From Paramacrobiotus metropolitanus (lineage: Eukaryota; Tardigrada; Eutardigrada; Parachela; Macrobiotidae), in the NCBI RefSeq assembly GCF_019649055.1, contig NW_026570221.1, forward strand, positions 1,736,001-1,800,000: DNA of 64,000 nt. Reading direction: 5' to 3'. Below, one piece after another: positions 8,562-20,038 of the stretch. The notes beneath the pieces are model-generated. The model searched no databases and was not told where the DNA came from. It was given only the letters and a program-made list of their open reading frames with translations. Position 1 is the first letter of the stretch. The number at the start of each line of letters is the position of its first letter. The position numbers and the translations under genes were made by a program.

Positions 8562-9660
8562 TTAAACAAGCACAAGACCACGTTTAGCTAACTCGGAAAC
8601 TGAAATCCATTCATCAAATTTTTTATTCCATCCAACATAATGAATAAGAACTTTGTTTCTCTTTTTTCCAATAACAGCGATTTCAGCAGATTCATTCGTT
8701 TCTTTCGCCACTTTTTGCAATTCTTCTAGGTAAATTTTCCTTCTAATTGCTCCCCTTTCAAATCCTCCACAAAAAATACTTCCACGCCATCTTTTGTATC
8801 TTTGCTTTTTATTCTGTACACTTCGATGGTCCACCCAATCGTGTATCCCTTTTCATGGGAAGTTTTTTTAAACTTAATCGAACGTAGTCTCCCACTCTAA
8901 TGTTGTTTTTCGAATTTCTTGTCAAAATATGATTAAGTTTCCACGTTTCTTTCATTATTTTCACGAACTCTGCTTCGCTTTCTTTGTTTACTTCTTTAGG
9001 CGTATGGTTTTTTAGTGAGCGATGTGGCGAATTATTGTATGAATCCAAAATATCTTGTATAACATCAATCCATCTCTTTGATTTGTTAAACGTGAGATAG
9101 CGAAATAATTTTGTTGAAATTGTTCTGTTAAGACGTTCCACTAAACCGGCTTTTATTTCAGCGTGCTGAGTAGAGAAATGATCAATATTATACTCTTTTA
9201 ACAAACCAGAAACATGTTGGTTGTAAAACTCTTTTCCCAGGTTCGTTTGCAGTCGCACTGGTTGAAAACCGCAACGTTGTAAAATTTTTTTAAGAGCATC
9301 CTTTACTTGAATACCAGACTTTTGCCGGAGAGGTTCCACCCACGCTTGACGTGAAAAACAATCGACTACCACAAGCAAATAGTTATATCCGTCTTTGTGT
9401 ACAGCTAATGAACTGTAGTCACTTAAATCGGCTTGGAGTTGTTCACCAAATGACATAACAACAAACGGTCGCCGAGCAAATTTTTTCTTGACAGGTTTAT
9501 GCAAAGATTAAGCTGGCTGAGCTGTGAGAAATTCACGCACATCATTTTCAGAAATCTTTTCACATGATTCATTTCTTGCGGCATGAAGAAGTTTTCTGAT
9601 GCCACCGAAACCCCCAGGTGATGCTGGGTTAAGATAAATTTTTTTCAACAATGATTCCAT
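8562..9660 (-). pseudogene. Polinton integrase (rve core plus chromo-barrel-like tail), multiply broken
   Basis: ATG 9660 begins the N-terminal region (LNPASPGGFGG); an in-frame TAA follows at 9508-9510. The rve core shows the first Asp in LQADLSDYSS and the Glu in AGLVERLNRTIS, but the second catalytic Asp position reads QTNLGKEF, i.e. Asn. Two one-base shifts follow: one at the A run near 8870, one near 8735 where the frame moves into the tail. The tail contains VLIHYVGWNKKFDEW, which resembles a Tudor-knot/chromo-barrel rather than a classical chromodomain. The integrase normally inserts the element and generates the target duplication. Loss of an active-site Asp plus breaks imply an inactive copy mobilised, if at all, in trans. 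Confidence 0.9.
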
Positions 9661-10216
9661 GAATGATTTTAACCAATTTTTTGTCCAAACCTTTAGGAAG
9701 AGCGTTATCCAAAAACTGTTTACGCATCAGCGGTCTCCAGATAGTCAGGCATTTATAATATAAAATACAAGTGCAGATTTTATTCTTTTCGCCTGTATAT
9801 TCCTCGAAAACCTGGTTGAAAATTCTTTTCAGCTTTCTTTTGTTGAGAGTGTTTAATAAAATGTAAAAGACTGAAGACTTTAAATTACGATCATTGAGTC
9901 GGTTTTTGCATGAATGCTCCAGTGACACAGAATAACACCCCTTGCAGGCCAAACGCTCCGATTGCATGAACTGCTGGTTCATCAAATACGCAACGATAAA
10001 TTTGAAGGCAGAGACACGGCGTTTATACAAAAGGGATTTTTGATCATGTACTGGTAAGCGAGAACTTCCGGAAGAACAAAGCCCTGACACAAGCTCGCTT
10101 TTCAAACGCCCATTATTTTCGGCTCTCAAATGCGACATTTTTAGGTTTAAAAATTGAACAAACCAACTGATGAGTGAAATGTCCAGCACGTGGCGTTGTA
10201 TCTGTTGGGCGTCCAT
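9629..10216 (-). CDS. Polinton protein of unknown function with Cys/His cluster, 195 aa
   Basis: An intact frame from ATG 10216. It is helical and basic, with a possible metal-binding cluster LACKGCYSVSLEHSCKNR (C-x2-C-x7-H-x-C) near residue 90. Its 3' end overlaps the 5' end of the integrase gene by 32 bp in another frame. No family is recognised. The position upstream of the integrase on the same strand suggests a replication or integration accessory role, but that is inference. Confidence 0.6.
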   Translation of the reverse strand: MDAQQIQRHVLDISLISWFVQFLNLKMSHLRAENNGRLKSELVSGLCSSGSSRLPVHDQKSLLYKRRVSAFKFIVAYLMNQQFMQSERLACKGCYSVSLEHSCKNRLNDRNLKSSVFYILLNTLNKRKLKRIFNQVFEEYTGEKNKICTCILYYKCLTIWRPLMRKQFLDNALPKGLDKKLVKIIHGIIVEKNLS

Positions 10217-10392
10217 CTTGGCAACAATTTTTTATTTTTTCTTTCTGACCAATCGCGTGCGGCCTAAATAGTTGGGACTGCCCACAAGTACACTGATGAT
10301 AATCGGCTGTGTCCGGCTACCAACAAAAGATTGCAAATTTTAGATCTCTCCATTTGTATTTGATTTAGTAAGGAGTTCTTATATTTTATGCA

Positions 10393-10962
10393 ATGGACGC
10401 AGCATTTGAAATTAGATATAAAGAGTACATTGAGGCTCTGAGGAATGAGTTTCGTGAAATCGGTAGTATTGATGGCGCGACAGTGTATTATTTAAATTGC
10501 AGTGTTATGGTGTTAGTGATTTGGTGTGACCGGAAGGTGAAAATGGTTACAACCCTTGAACCAAACGTTGTCGATTTGGACCTTATTGAAAAGAACGGCA
10601 TCTGTCTACACGATTTAGAAATGGCGCAGTTATTCCGAATTTTTGAAGATTGCTCGGTCATTGATAATATGCATCTGGCTCGTACGGATGGTACTGCTCA
10701 AACGATCTCTTTCCGTGGAAAGCGAAACACCACCGTGACGTGTTTTCCAACGCCACTTGAAACTAGTGTTGACAAAGAACAATGTATTCGGATTGCACAA
10801 GGGGTGAAGTCTATCGCGGGAACTTGGTCAACGTTGTGTTACTTACTTCACCGTTTGGAGAATGAACTAGGACAGGAATTGCCGCTGGGACATTTCAACA
10901 AGCCGGAAGCCTGGGATATGGAAATTTCTGCATTGCACATGGCAGAATGCATATTAGAATAA
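10393..10962 (+). CDS. Polinton protein of unknown function, 189 aa
   Basis: An intact frame from ATG 10393, divergent from the 10216 gene with a 176-bp gap that probably holds both promoters. It looks like a compact globular protein with alternating hydrophobic strands (VYYLNCSVMVLVIWC) and helices; no membrane segment or zinc motif. No family is recognised. Confidence 0.6.
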   Translation: MDAAFEIRYKEYIEALRNEFREIGSIDGATVYYLNCSVMVLVIWCDRKVKMVTTLEPNVVDLDLIEKNGICLHDLEMAQLFRIFEDCSVIDNMHLARTDGTAQTISFRGKRNTTVTCFPTPLETSVDKEQCIRIAQGVKSIAGTWSTLCYLLHRLENELGQELPLGHFNKPEAWDMEISALHMAECILE

Positions 10963-11234
10963 TTTGTGTGCACTCATAGGTATTGCAAATTTCATCATTC
11001 TTGTTCGATCCTATTAGTTTGACATTATTTGTGTAGAACGGAAAAGCAAACAATCTCTGTGTGGACTCAGTTTTGAATAATTGTAAATATTTCTGCGCTA
11101 TCACTTTTTTGCTCGGCTTTACTTTGAAAGAAGACAATGTCAACCGATGTTTCACATTTTTTAATATAATAAATGCAAAGAATATTCAGTTGTTCGACAG
11201 AAAAGTAGAAAATCAAAAAGAACATAGTATACAC

Positions 11235-11258
11235 TTTGACGCCATTTTTGACGCCATA
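11235..11258 (-). repeat. Paired TGGCGTCAAA motif, copy 2
   Basis: The complement of two ATGGCGTCAAA units lies just 3' of the polymerase gene end, in non-coding sequence. Confidence 0.7.
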
Positions 11259-11300
11259 ACACAAATAAAGATACGCAAACCAGAATTAGTAGAAATTATG

Positions 11301-14300
11301 CTAATCCACTAAGGATTCGAGAGCCACATCATCGTCAATGTTTTCATACAACATAGCAGGGGTGTATTTCTCAAGCAAATTAAATACGAGATCCATTTCC
11401 TTCGAGCCGATTTTAGGAAAGGGAATATTTTCATATCCGTGCGGGTACGTTACAAAATTTTCTCCGATCACTCTGCTGGTAAATGTGCATCCCACGCGCC
11501 GCTGCAAAGGCACAGTTTGGATGATAAAGTCCGTGGTGTTCCGTTTGAACGTTATGTCATCGCATGCTTGGACAGTTGATGGGCCAGTGCTGAATAACAT
11601 GTCCCGTAGCACCGATCCATGGAAACGATCCTTCAGCGCCTCGGTTTTTGGAATACCTTTGCATTTGATTCGTTCTTCTCCGGTAGACATCATTTGGCAG
11701 TACGTTTTCTTTGCCAGTGCCAACCATTCGACGAAATAATTACCACCCAGATCATCGGAAAACTCGCCCAACAGATCTCCAAGAGGTGGATCTGGCTTTT
11801 CCAGTTCACTAACAAACATAACGGAGTCCGTGTCGCAATAAAGAAGACGATCCTCAACTAGCCGTAGTTGTTGCAACAGCTTCAGTTGAGCCAAACCAGT
11901 AGTGAAAACACCAATGTACGGATTGCATCGTTTGTTTGGCGCAGCCTAAAAGAAATAAAATGCGGTGCTGAATAAAGCTGACAAAAATCAATCCGAAATA
12001 AATATAATACCCAGTTTTTCTTTTCCATATAGGTGACATCCAACGCTTTGCCGTTATTCACGATCCGAACATCTTTTGTTTCGAACGATGTATTGAAAAC
12101 GATGTCCTTCATTTGCTTATAAGTATTGCAGTATTTATGTTGCTGGTACAGCGCTTTCATAACAAACCTATCCAAAAAAAAAATTTATTACAGCAGCACA
12201 CTACAAAATATCGAAAATATTGCTTTTACCTGCCCCACACAGCGTTGACCCAAATTTTCGTACAGTATTTTGCACCTGGATTTAGCTGCACTTCGTCAGG
12301 TTCAAAAACAATTCCTAGCTTTTCGGCGTAGTTGCGGCAGTAATCCCATTTCTCCTCTTCCGTCACGATGTGCGCCGGAAACCCGCTGTTCACAATTTTG
12401 TCACGGATTAAGTCGAGAATAAACTGAGCAAAAATTCCTCCGTCTTTGGTTTCAGGATTGAATTGCGATGTTTCTTCGAAATGGTGGATTTCAAAAATGT
12501 TGCTGATTTTATACCCGTCTGATACCGCTTGTTCCATCAAGGGAGTTATCCATGCACCTTCAAGTTCCCGTTCTTCATCTGTGTGCTCACACTGTTTGGC
12601 AATATTCACTTCTTCCGAACATGATCTGCATAACGTGTAGACGGTTCTTCCATCTTTCAGTCGCATTGGCAACGTCGGCACAAACAAATTCTTAGGGGGA
12701 AGTACACGACAGTAAATTACGCCATAATATTCCGATAAGTCGAACGGGTCGCCGAAGTTATTGTAAAGAATCGTAGGATGGCCCACAGGATACTTGCCGT
12801 ACACCATTATTGACGGGTACAAGGATATGAAATCGAAAGCTTTTCCTTTCAGCGGTGGCGGAATCTCTTTATACATTGCAAAAATTTCAGTCCTTCCGCC
12901 GAACAAGTGGTCACGTACATTCAGTGGTGGCCGAAATTCTTTTTGCGGTATGATTTTTCCACTTTTAACCAATTCGTCGTACTCACATTCCCAGATTCCC
13001 ACAAAAAATCTGCCGTAGCTTTCAATCTTTCTTTTAATCCTCAGCGTTTCCTCCCGCAATTCGCCAAAAGTACGCATTCTGACCGTGTTCATTCTCCGTT
13101 GGTCAGGGAAGCATTTTTTGCAGCCGTGCCAAAAGCACCCGTAGAACTGATAACATGTTCCGGTGGGTTCCCAAAATCCATCAACACATATTTTGTCGTC
13201 CAAAAGCTTTTCACCTGCAGCTGAACGAGCAGTCTGAAGGAAATCCTCCGGCTGTTTCTCTTGCAACTGTCTTTCGATATGCGACAACCACTGAAATCCT
13301 TTGAAACTTTGATTTTGTCGCCCGCCGTAACCACCTGGAGGAATAATCCCGATGGTGTTCGGTTTCAAATAATGAACTTGGAAAGCCAGAAGCACTGCTG
13401 ACGGATTTGTTACAGAATCGAATGGATCAATACCAGGGAACATATCCATGAAGTTTTTGCGTGTGATCCGGCAACATTCTCTTAAAACCAAAACGTCGTT
13501 CACGCAGTATTTCTTGCATTCCTCCAGGAGGTTGTAGTTATTCCCAAACGTATTAACCGCTTCATCATACCACTTTTCAATTTCTTCAAATTTCTTGCCT
13601 GACATCCTTGAGCAGTCGAAATATTCTTTCCCTAAATAATTTAAAATTTTTAAATTTTTAAATTTAAATTTAAATTTTTTAAATTTAAAATTTTTAAATT
13701 CCAATTTTTAAAATTTCGACGCCATTTTTGACGCCATGTAAAGTAAAATTTTATTTCTGAAGTTGTTACCTGGCAACGGTCCATGATAATTTTGGTTTGC
13801 CGGCGTGTTGAACGCGTAAGGAAAGAATCCTTTCAAAACTAAATGGTCAATTCCCAAATCCTTTGGAAGCTCCGAAAGAGAACGTGGCATGAAGGACAGC
13901 GTGTCGATGAACTTGCACTTCAGCCCGGGAATTTTTAGCATTGTAATACTGGAGCCATCTTGAATTTTCTCGACGATGTGGCCTTCCTTTTCTAATCCAC
14001 TAAGGATGAAAAAGTTGTCGTAACGCTTTCCGTTGTGTGACAAAAAGGTGCACGATCGGCAGTTTTTAAAAATCCATTCAAGTAGCTCAGAAACACATCC
14101 GTATCCACTGAAACAAATCTCAAACGAATCATCGTCCAAGCACATCATGGCCACGACCATCGGCTGGTGATATCGACTGTTGTCCAGACATGTTTCAAAA
14201 TCAAAACAAATTTTTTGTTCTCGAAACGGACTTGCTGTTTTCCATCTGATCTGGAAATCGGGGATCCGGAATCTTCACAATCATCGTGCGCGTCGTCGCT

Positions 14301-15647
14301 AACGTCTTCTTCTGCATCATCGCAAAACTCTTCGTTGACTGCGTCACTTTCCGCATCGTCGTCCAGAAAATCCGACACTGCATCATCTTCAGATGCTAAA
14401 GTTTCACTTTCTGCAACCGCATGAGTCTTGGGTTTTGCTTTCTTGTTTTGCGCTTTCTCCCCGTTTAAAATATAGCACAAATGGTTAGGAAGAACAAACT
14501 CTTTACAATTCAGGCACAGCGTCGCATAGCAGACATGTGGGTCCGAGTACTTCCGGCCAGGTGGATTTATGTACCTAATAAATTAGCTTTTAAAGTCGCA
14601 AAATATATTTCAATGCATTTGTTATTAACAACGTTAAAAAGTTTTAAATAAATTATAGTAGTTACCTGTTACAGTCTTCGCATTTCTTCCAAGCATCGCA
14701 AACGGTAAGATCCTTGGATTTGTAAGCAATTCGTTCTTTATGCTTTTGAAAACATTCATCGGATGAAAAGTTGCGATTGCAGTCGTAGCAGACTTTTTTT
14801 ACAAAATCATTCAATCGACAGTCCGGTTGCATGCAGGAGTAACAGGGACGATAACATTTGTGACGGTTTTTATCATGGTAAAAATTACCACAGATAAGGC
14901 ATCTCGCGCGAAAGCCCAGAATCGTCCATGGTTTGGTTACACAATCAAAATGTTGATTATGATATAGTATAGCGACGAGGTTTTTTCGAAAAGGTGTGGA
15001 ATAGGTGATTTCGAACTGGAGCTCCGCATCGATGACAATTAACTGTGCATCGTATCGATGCAGTAGAAGGTTACCGAATTTTTCAATGCTATCAAAATCC
15101 ACGGGGCCATCCGGCACACCAGCCTCCGCACGTAGTTGTGCAGCTAGGTCATGTTGTTTCCGCTTCTTTGAATCATGTACAGATTTATAGCCAGGTAGAC
15201 CGAGCGTTTTCGCTAATCCAACCACAACGGCTCGGGAAGCACATAATGTTCCATCAGGATCATACTTTTCGTTGTTTTTAATGCAAATAATACTCTGTGA
15301 ACGCTCAAGTAGTTCATCCACTTTGAACATTAATCTGCCTTTTTAGCTGACAAGCGACCGTGTCCAAGAATATTCCGACATAAAGTAAAAGTAATTCTTA
15401 AATCGTCGGTAAAAAGATAAAAATTTGCTCCACTCTGCATGATCCGGATGATTAACTGGATGATAAAATCAGGTGTTAGTTGACTCACCGGCATCACCGG
15501 CGTTGAGAATGCACGATTCGCTAGTTCGGGGTGCTCAAAAACGAGACGCACTCGGTCATTGCCGTTCACACGATGGTACGCTAAGAGCTCCGCCAAAAGT
15601 TGACTGAAGAGTTCACGTACTTCCGCTAACACCGCCATCAGAGACAT
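11301..15647 (-). pseudogene. Protein-primed type DNA polymerase B, five exons, two frameshifts
   Basis: Exons by splice signals: 14666-15647, 13770-14574, 12230-13631, 12011-12167 and 11301-11945; introns of 91, 138, 62 and 65 bp, all GT..AG. Motifs in order: N-terminal region with CCHC-like cysteines, exonuclease I in the downstream frame (FDFET), Exo II (SHNGKRYDNFF), Exo III (YCVNDVLVLRE), polymerase motif A (DFISLYPSIMV), motif B spanning the third splice (WVNAVWGRF) and motif C (YCDTDS). It replicates the element. Two breaks: at 15330, where a stop and an ATG overlap as TAATG, and near 14230, just before Exo I, after a long Asp/Glu-rich insert. All catalytic motifs survive, so one or both shifts might be sequence errors. 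Confidence 0.9.
13717..13738 (-). repeat. Paired TGGCGTCAAA motif inside a polymerase intron, copy 3
   Basis: It lies inside the 138-bp intron 13632-13769 together with a long AAATTT-rich palindromic stretch (13640-13705). It is read as ATGGCGTCAAA then ATGGCGTCG on the gene strand. Confidence 0.7.
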
Positions 15648-16245
15648 TGGCTGAGGATTGAGCCGATATATGAGGGTAAAACTGTCTTCGGTGGTGCGAA
15701 AGTTGTCTGCAGTCGTAATGCGCCGTGTGTTTTGGTTGATTTGGTACAGTTTTCTGTTTCTAAAAATAAATTAAGATTCTATTTTGGCCGTTGTTGCTGT
15801 TTGTGCTAGCGTGATATGCACATAGTTACGACAATGATAACACAACAGATCTCCAACCGGTACATAGTTTTATTTAATTTTGTCATAATTCATATATATG
15901 TATATATATATTGCAATGCAAAAGCGTCTCATGCATGCACATACATCAATCCGGATATTCATATCAGTGTTTAATGCATGATTACAGAAATAACACGCTG
16001 TTGAGTGGTATACACTAAATACAAACAATATGCGGCTTAACATTGAGCAGTGAAACATGCATAAAAAATCAAATATCCACCATCAACATGTTTATACAGT
16101 TTCACTTAAACCACAGGATTAATTTTAGCGGAATGATCATAATATCGTACGGTCAGTATAAATAAAAACGATAACATGCAACTAAACATAATTATACGCA
16201 CAGATAATAACAGCGCTGAGGCAAAATAATTAGCGTCGCCGAAAC
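15648..16245. other. Non-coding stretch upstream of the polymerase gene
   Basis: About 600 bp with no supported gene. It must contain the polymerase promoter (its 5' end is at 15647) and the 3' flank of the 16246 gene. A short TA-rich run (15894-15911) is the only visible repeat. Confidence 0.4.
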
Positions 16246-17562
16246 TTACTGAGTTCCATTATTATTATTATTATCTCCGTTGACGACGCTTCCATGCCCA
16301 TGATTGTCGTTTCCGTTATTATCGAAGCGATGCCCATTGTTGTTGTCGTTTCCGTTTCCGTTCAAACCGAAGCCGTGCCCATTGTTGGCATTCCCGATAC
16401 CAAAACCGTGCATGATGTTTATCATCATGTCGTACTCACGCTGATACGCATTCGGCTCATACCAGTGCGGAAATGGTTGCCCAAATCCTCTCATACCGGG
16501 ATAGTATCCAGGCATAGCCGGGATATATCCTGGAACTCCCCACGGACGTACTAGCTGGAGGGGCACGTTCGGCCTTATCGTCATTTCGGCACGTGGAACT
16601 GCTGCTGCCATCTGCGAAGTGCTGGGGCGCGGCCCCGGCATGACCGGTGGACGCCTCAATCCGGGTATAGCCACAGGCGGCCACGGCCGCGGAGCAGGGG
16701 GAGCGCTAAGCACACTTCGAGGAAGTCCAGCTCCGTACTGTACGGGCGATGCTGGCATATTCGCGAAGCGCTCATGGATAGCCTTTCGTTTCTTGTACGG
16801 CGCCGGTGGCGCTTGCTTCCGGTTGCCAGGTGGAGCAAGATACGTCTGCACAAGAGGCTTCCGTTTCTTAGCCTGAGATGATGAAACGATGACAATATCA
16901 TCATCGTGCTCGTCGGCTTGATCAGGATTTTCCCATTGCGCTAAACACATAAACATATTATACATGGCGTCAAAAATGGCGTCAAACGTTTTCTATGTGA
17001 TATCAAAATTTATATGCGGCATGAGAAGTTGTACGTTGCGTTAGAAAAACCGATACTGTACTTATTTATACTAAATATAACAATAATATTAATTCAGTTT
17101 ACTTACGGCTGTTAACCGGAATTCGACCGTTGGATGGCTCTTGGACCAGATCATCTACGACGATGACATCGCTATCATCCGCTTTTAATTCCGGTCGGGT
17201 GTTCTCGCTCTCTAAAAAACAGTACATGACTGATAAATGTGTAAATGAATTTGAAAGAAAAAATTTGGTACCCGCAGAAGTGTTTGTCGAAGGCGTTGAA
17301 TCTTGGCTTCCGCGATGTTGCCCACTTGTGCCGTAAATATTGGCCATGGCTACCAGATAAGCGAAATAAATTTTCGTTTCACCTAATTTAAATGTAGTAT
17401 GCACGTACCAGCTTCAACTTCGGTGTTGGTAATTTCCGGCCATGCTTCTTTGGCCATAGCTGACAAAAACGTTCGGTCAAAAATAGCGCTTAGGTTTAAA
17501 TCGTCCACGTCGATGTCGTTGGTACAGCCGGTATTCGGCGTGGAAGTTGCACGAGAATCCAT
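16246..17562 (-). CDS. Spliced Pro-rich protein with two SUMO-interaction-like motifs
   Basis: Exons 17409-17562, 17272-17349, 17107-17211 and 16246-16940, all GT..AG and all introns in phase 1, give one uninterrupted 343-aa protein. Exon 3 contains DDSDVIVVDD and exon 4 contains DDDIVIVSSS. Both are a hydrophobic V/I core flanked by acidic or serine residues, the classical SUMO-interaction pattern. A basic patch (KKRKP, YKKRKAI) follows, then a long Pro/Gly-rich region and an Asn/Gly/His-rich low-complexity tail. It is not a standard Polinton gene. Perfect frame continuity over three introns supports the model. A role in SUMO-dependent nuclear bodies or transcription is inferred from the motifs only. 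Confidence 0.75.
16964..16987 (+). repeat. Paired TGGCGTCAAA motif inside an intron, copy 4
   Basis: Two ATGGCGTCAAA units lie within intron 16941-17106 of the SIM-motif gene. Confidence 0.7.
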
Positions 17563-18341
17563 GTCCAGATAAAAACTCAAAACTTACAACGGCTTTGAAA
17601 ATTTAAACTGAAAGTGTGCCGTTTGTCGGCAAACTCACGTCTGGTCAACCATCTTACAAGATTGCAATTTGAAAATTTTATTGCATTTTGAATCAGTTTA
17701 TTGGTTACGCTTTGCTTTGCGTACGCGCCATGCCTGGTCAAGAGTAAACAACGGTGCGATGTGGTGCACGTGTGGTGAAAGCAGATCAAAAGCTAAAACA
17801 GGTGTCAATTTCCCCTTGTAAATTTTATGACATCCAATGCAAAGAGAGCAATTGCTAACGAGTTCGTATGTCACACCTTAACTGGTTGTACTTGAGAACA
17901 TAAATGATATGTGTGGACAGAAACTTTGTGTGTGAGCAGAAAAAATTTGACTTAATATTTTCCGTGCGAGTGGTAGTACTAATTTATTGTTCGTTCATCG
18001 CATTTCTCGTTCTTAAATACCATGAAGTGAACATTTGTAAAATGAGGCAATGCAATACATGCGCTTGCAGATTTGCATAAATGTACGTAAAATGTGTAAA
18101 ATGTAACGTTTAAGTTGATTCGTTCTTCGAAATTCATTTTGTGGCATGAAAAAAAGCATAAAAAAGTACTTCAGCGTATACACGACAAAATATCATGGGA
18201 ATGTTGGGTGAATGAGAACAAAAAATAATAGTACTGCAGAGCATTCAAGACATTGAAGCTATAAACGAAATACTTCATTGAACCATACACCAAAAAACAA
18301 CCATACAAAATTTACCCGAAACAAGATACAAAAAACGCAGC
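17563..18341. other. Non-coding stretch of about 780 bp
   Basis: AT-rich, with no supported reading frame. It holds the promoter side of the SIM-motif gene and the 3' flank of the 18342 gene. Confidence 0.4.
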
Positions 18342-19767
18342 TCATTCATTTCGGATGCTGCCGTAGTGCGTCCCATGATGCGGCACAACTTCGTAATTCC
18401 CGCCCGGTGCGATCTTCACATAGGGGACCAAAGGTTCAATCTGCGTGGGTGCGGTGACACCCCTAACTCCGGCAGCCACTTCATCCGCCGCGAAATACAG
18501 GCATGGCCCAGATGCAACTCTTCCAGTCGTCTCACGCTCCCCAACGACATGGCGAATACACTCCTGTCGAGCTTTTGAACGACGGTAATCCGAAAAAATC
18601 CACACCGTCGACTTAACATCGGCTCGTGCGTAGCAGTATCCGCAACAATAACCGCCATACAGGCGCACCTTCTTTAAGTGTTTCGCATGTTTAGCCTGAA
18701 GCTTGGCGTCCACTTTCCCCCAAACAGGCAGTTTTCGGTCAGGGTGTTTCGGTGGCGCCACAGGTATACGGGACAGATCCGTTGCCCGCAGTGTGTGGAC
18801 AGGAAATAGGTACCGTCCGAACCACTGCCCCGACAGATAGATGTCGCTTCCGATAGGGACTTGGAAGGAGTTCTTCAAATCGACATAGGCCATGCTGCCC
18901 TGACTTATCACCTCCGCACGAGGTTCAGCCGGCCCCGCTACCTACGAAATGCCAAAAAATCAGTATTTATGTCAAAATTATACATGGTGTCAAAGTTTAT
19001 ATCATGGTGTCAAACCATAAAATGTCGAAATTGTATTTACCGGTTGCGCTGCAGCAGCAACAGCAGCTCCCGCACGACGCTTAGCCTGCACCGCTAAAGC
19101 TCCCGCACGACGCTTAGCCGGCACCGCTACCTACAAAATCACGAAAATAAAATACTAATGTTTAATTTATACATGGTGTCAAACTTTATATCATGGCGTC
19201 AAACCATAGAATGTCGAAATTGTACCTACCGGTTGTGGTTCTTCCGCGTCTTCTTCTTCGGTGTCTTCTTCTTCCGAGTCTTCATCCTCCTCCTCTTCAT
19301 CCTCACGGGTGCCACAGGCATTCGCTTGCCCACATTTAGACAGTTCTTGATCCGTGGGTCATGCGGGGGACGTCGACATGGAACCTTCTAAACCAAGCAG
19401 CAGAATGCATAGCACGACAAAATAGTTATAGTGTGCATGAAAAACGTTTGCTGATTGTACACAGCTAAATGTGCCAGCACGTACAAAAAACACGAATAAA
19501 TAATTATTATTTGTGTACCTGGGCAACAATGCTCCCGGGAACTGACGCTGAGGATGACGCAGCGGCCACAGATGCGGCTGAAGATGCCTGAGAACTGTTG
19601 CCAGTTGATGCAGACGACGGTGGCTCATCATGTCCAGGTGCGGTGGTTGACGGTGCTGTGGCCGCAGTTGTGGATGCCGATGGTGCAGACTGTGATGCGC
19701 GTGCAGCAATCTCCTGTATACGTGGGGATCGACGCTGGCCGTCAGATGCAGCTGCAGGTGTGTCCAT
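18342..19767 (-). CDS. Spliced protein with acidic/basic repeats and Cys-rich domain, unknown
   Basis: Exons by splice signals: 19519-19767 (ATG 19767, Ser/Ala/Pro-rich), 19230-19387, 19041-19130 and 18342-18941. Exons 3 and 4 join in frame as VAVPAKRRAGA... to VAGPAEPRAEV. The last exon encodes a folded domain with YGGYCCGYCYARAD and RQECIRHVV, a possible zinc site. Exon 2 fits exon 3 only in a Glu/Asp-rich frame (EDEEEEDEDSEEEDTEEE), which exon 1 does not enter with the obvious acceptor. Either a different acceptor is used or a base is missing. I recognise no family. As the gene nearest the right terminal repeat it looks like cargo. Confidence 0.55.
18942..19229 (-). repeat. Tandem duplicated intron-exon unit
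   Basis: Introns 18942-19040 and 19131-19229 are both exactly 99 bp and nearly identical. Each contains a pair of ATGGYGTCAAA units separated by TTATATC. The exon between them (19041-19130) and the start of the next exon also resemble each other (GTAGCGGTGCC, GTAGCGGGGCC). The unit of about 189 bp was duplicated, adding a 30-residue module without changing frame. Confidence 0.85.
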
Positions 19768-20038
19768 GTTGCAGGCGAGAATGAAAACGGTAAAAAAAAA
19801 CAACCAAAGCACAGCCACACAAAAATGCAGGACGAACTATTGCGGGATCAGGCTTTCGCGATAATGTAGGCTGAGCGATACGTGTGCAATTAGCGAGAAA
19901 ATCAAAATTGCCAAACGCAAATGAGCGGCAATGCAAATGACCAGATTTGCAAATACACGTGTGTCTGTGCTGTAATTAAGACGGGCAGCAGCAGCATATC
20001 CTGGTTCAGCGCTTATCAGATCAGATGATCATCAGTGC

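Noticed and set aside
16258-16400. Plus-strand frame rich in Val/Ile
   Set aside because: It is the antisense of the Asn/Gly-rich tail of the 16246 gene.
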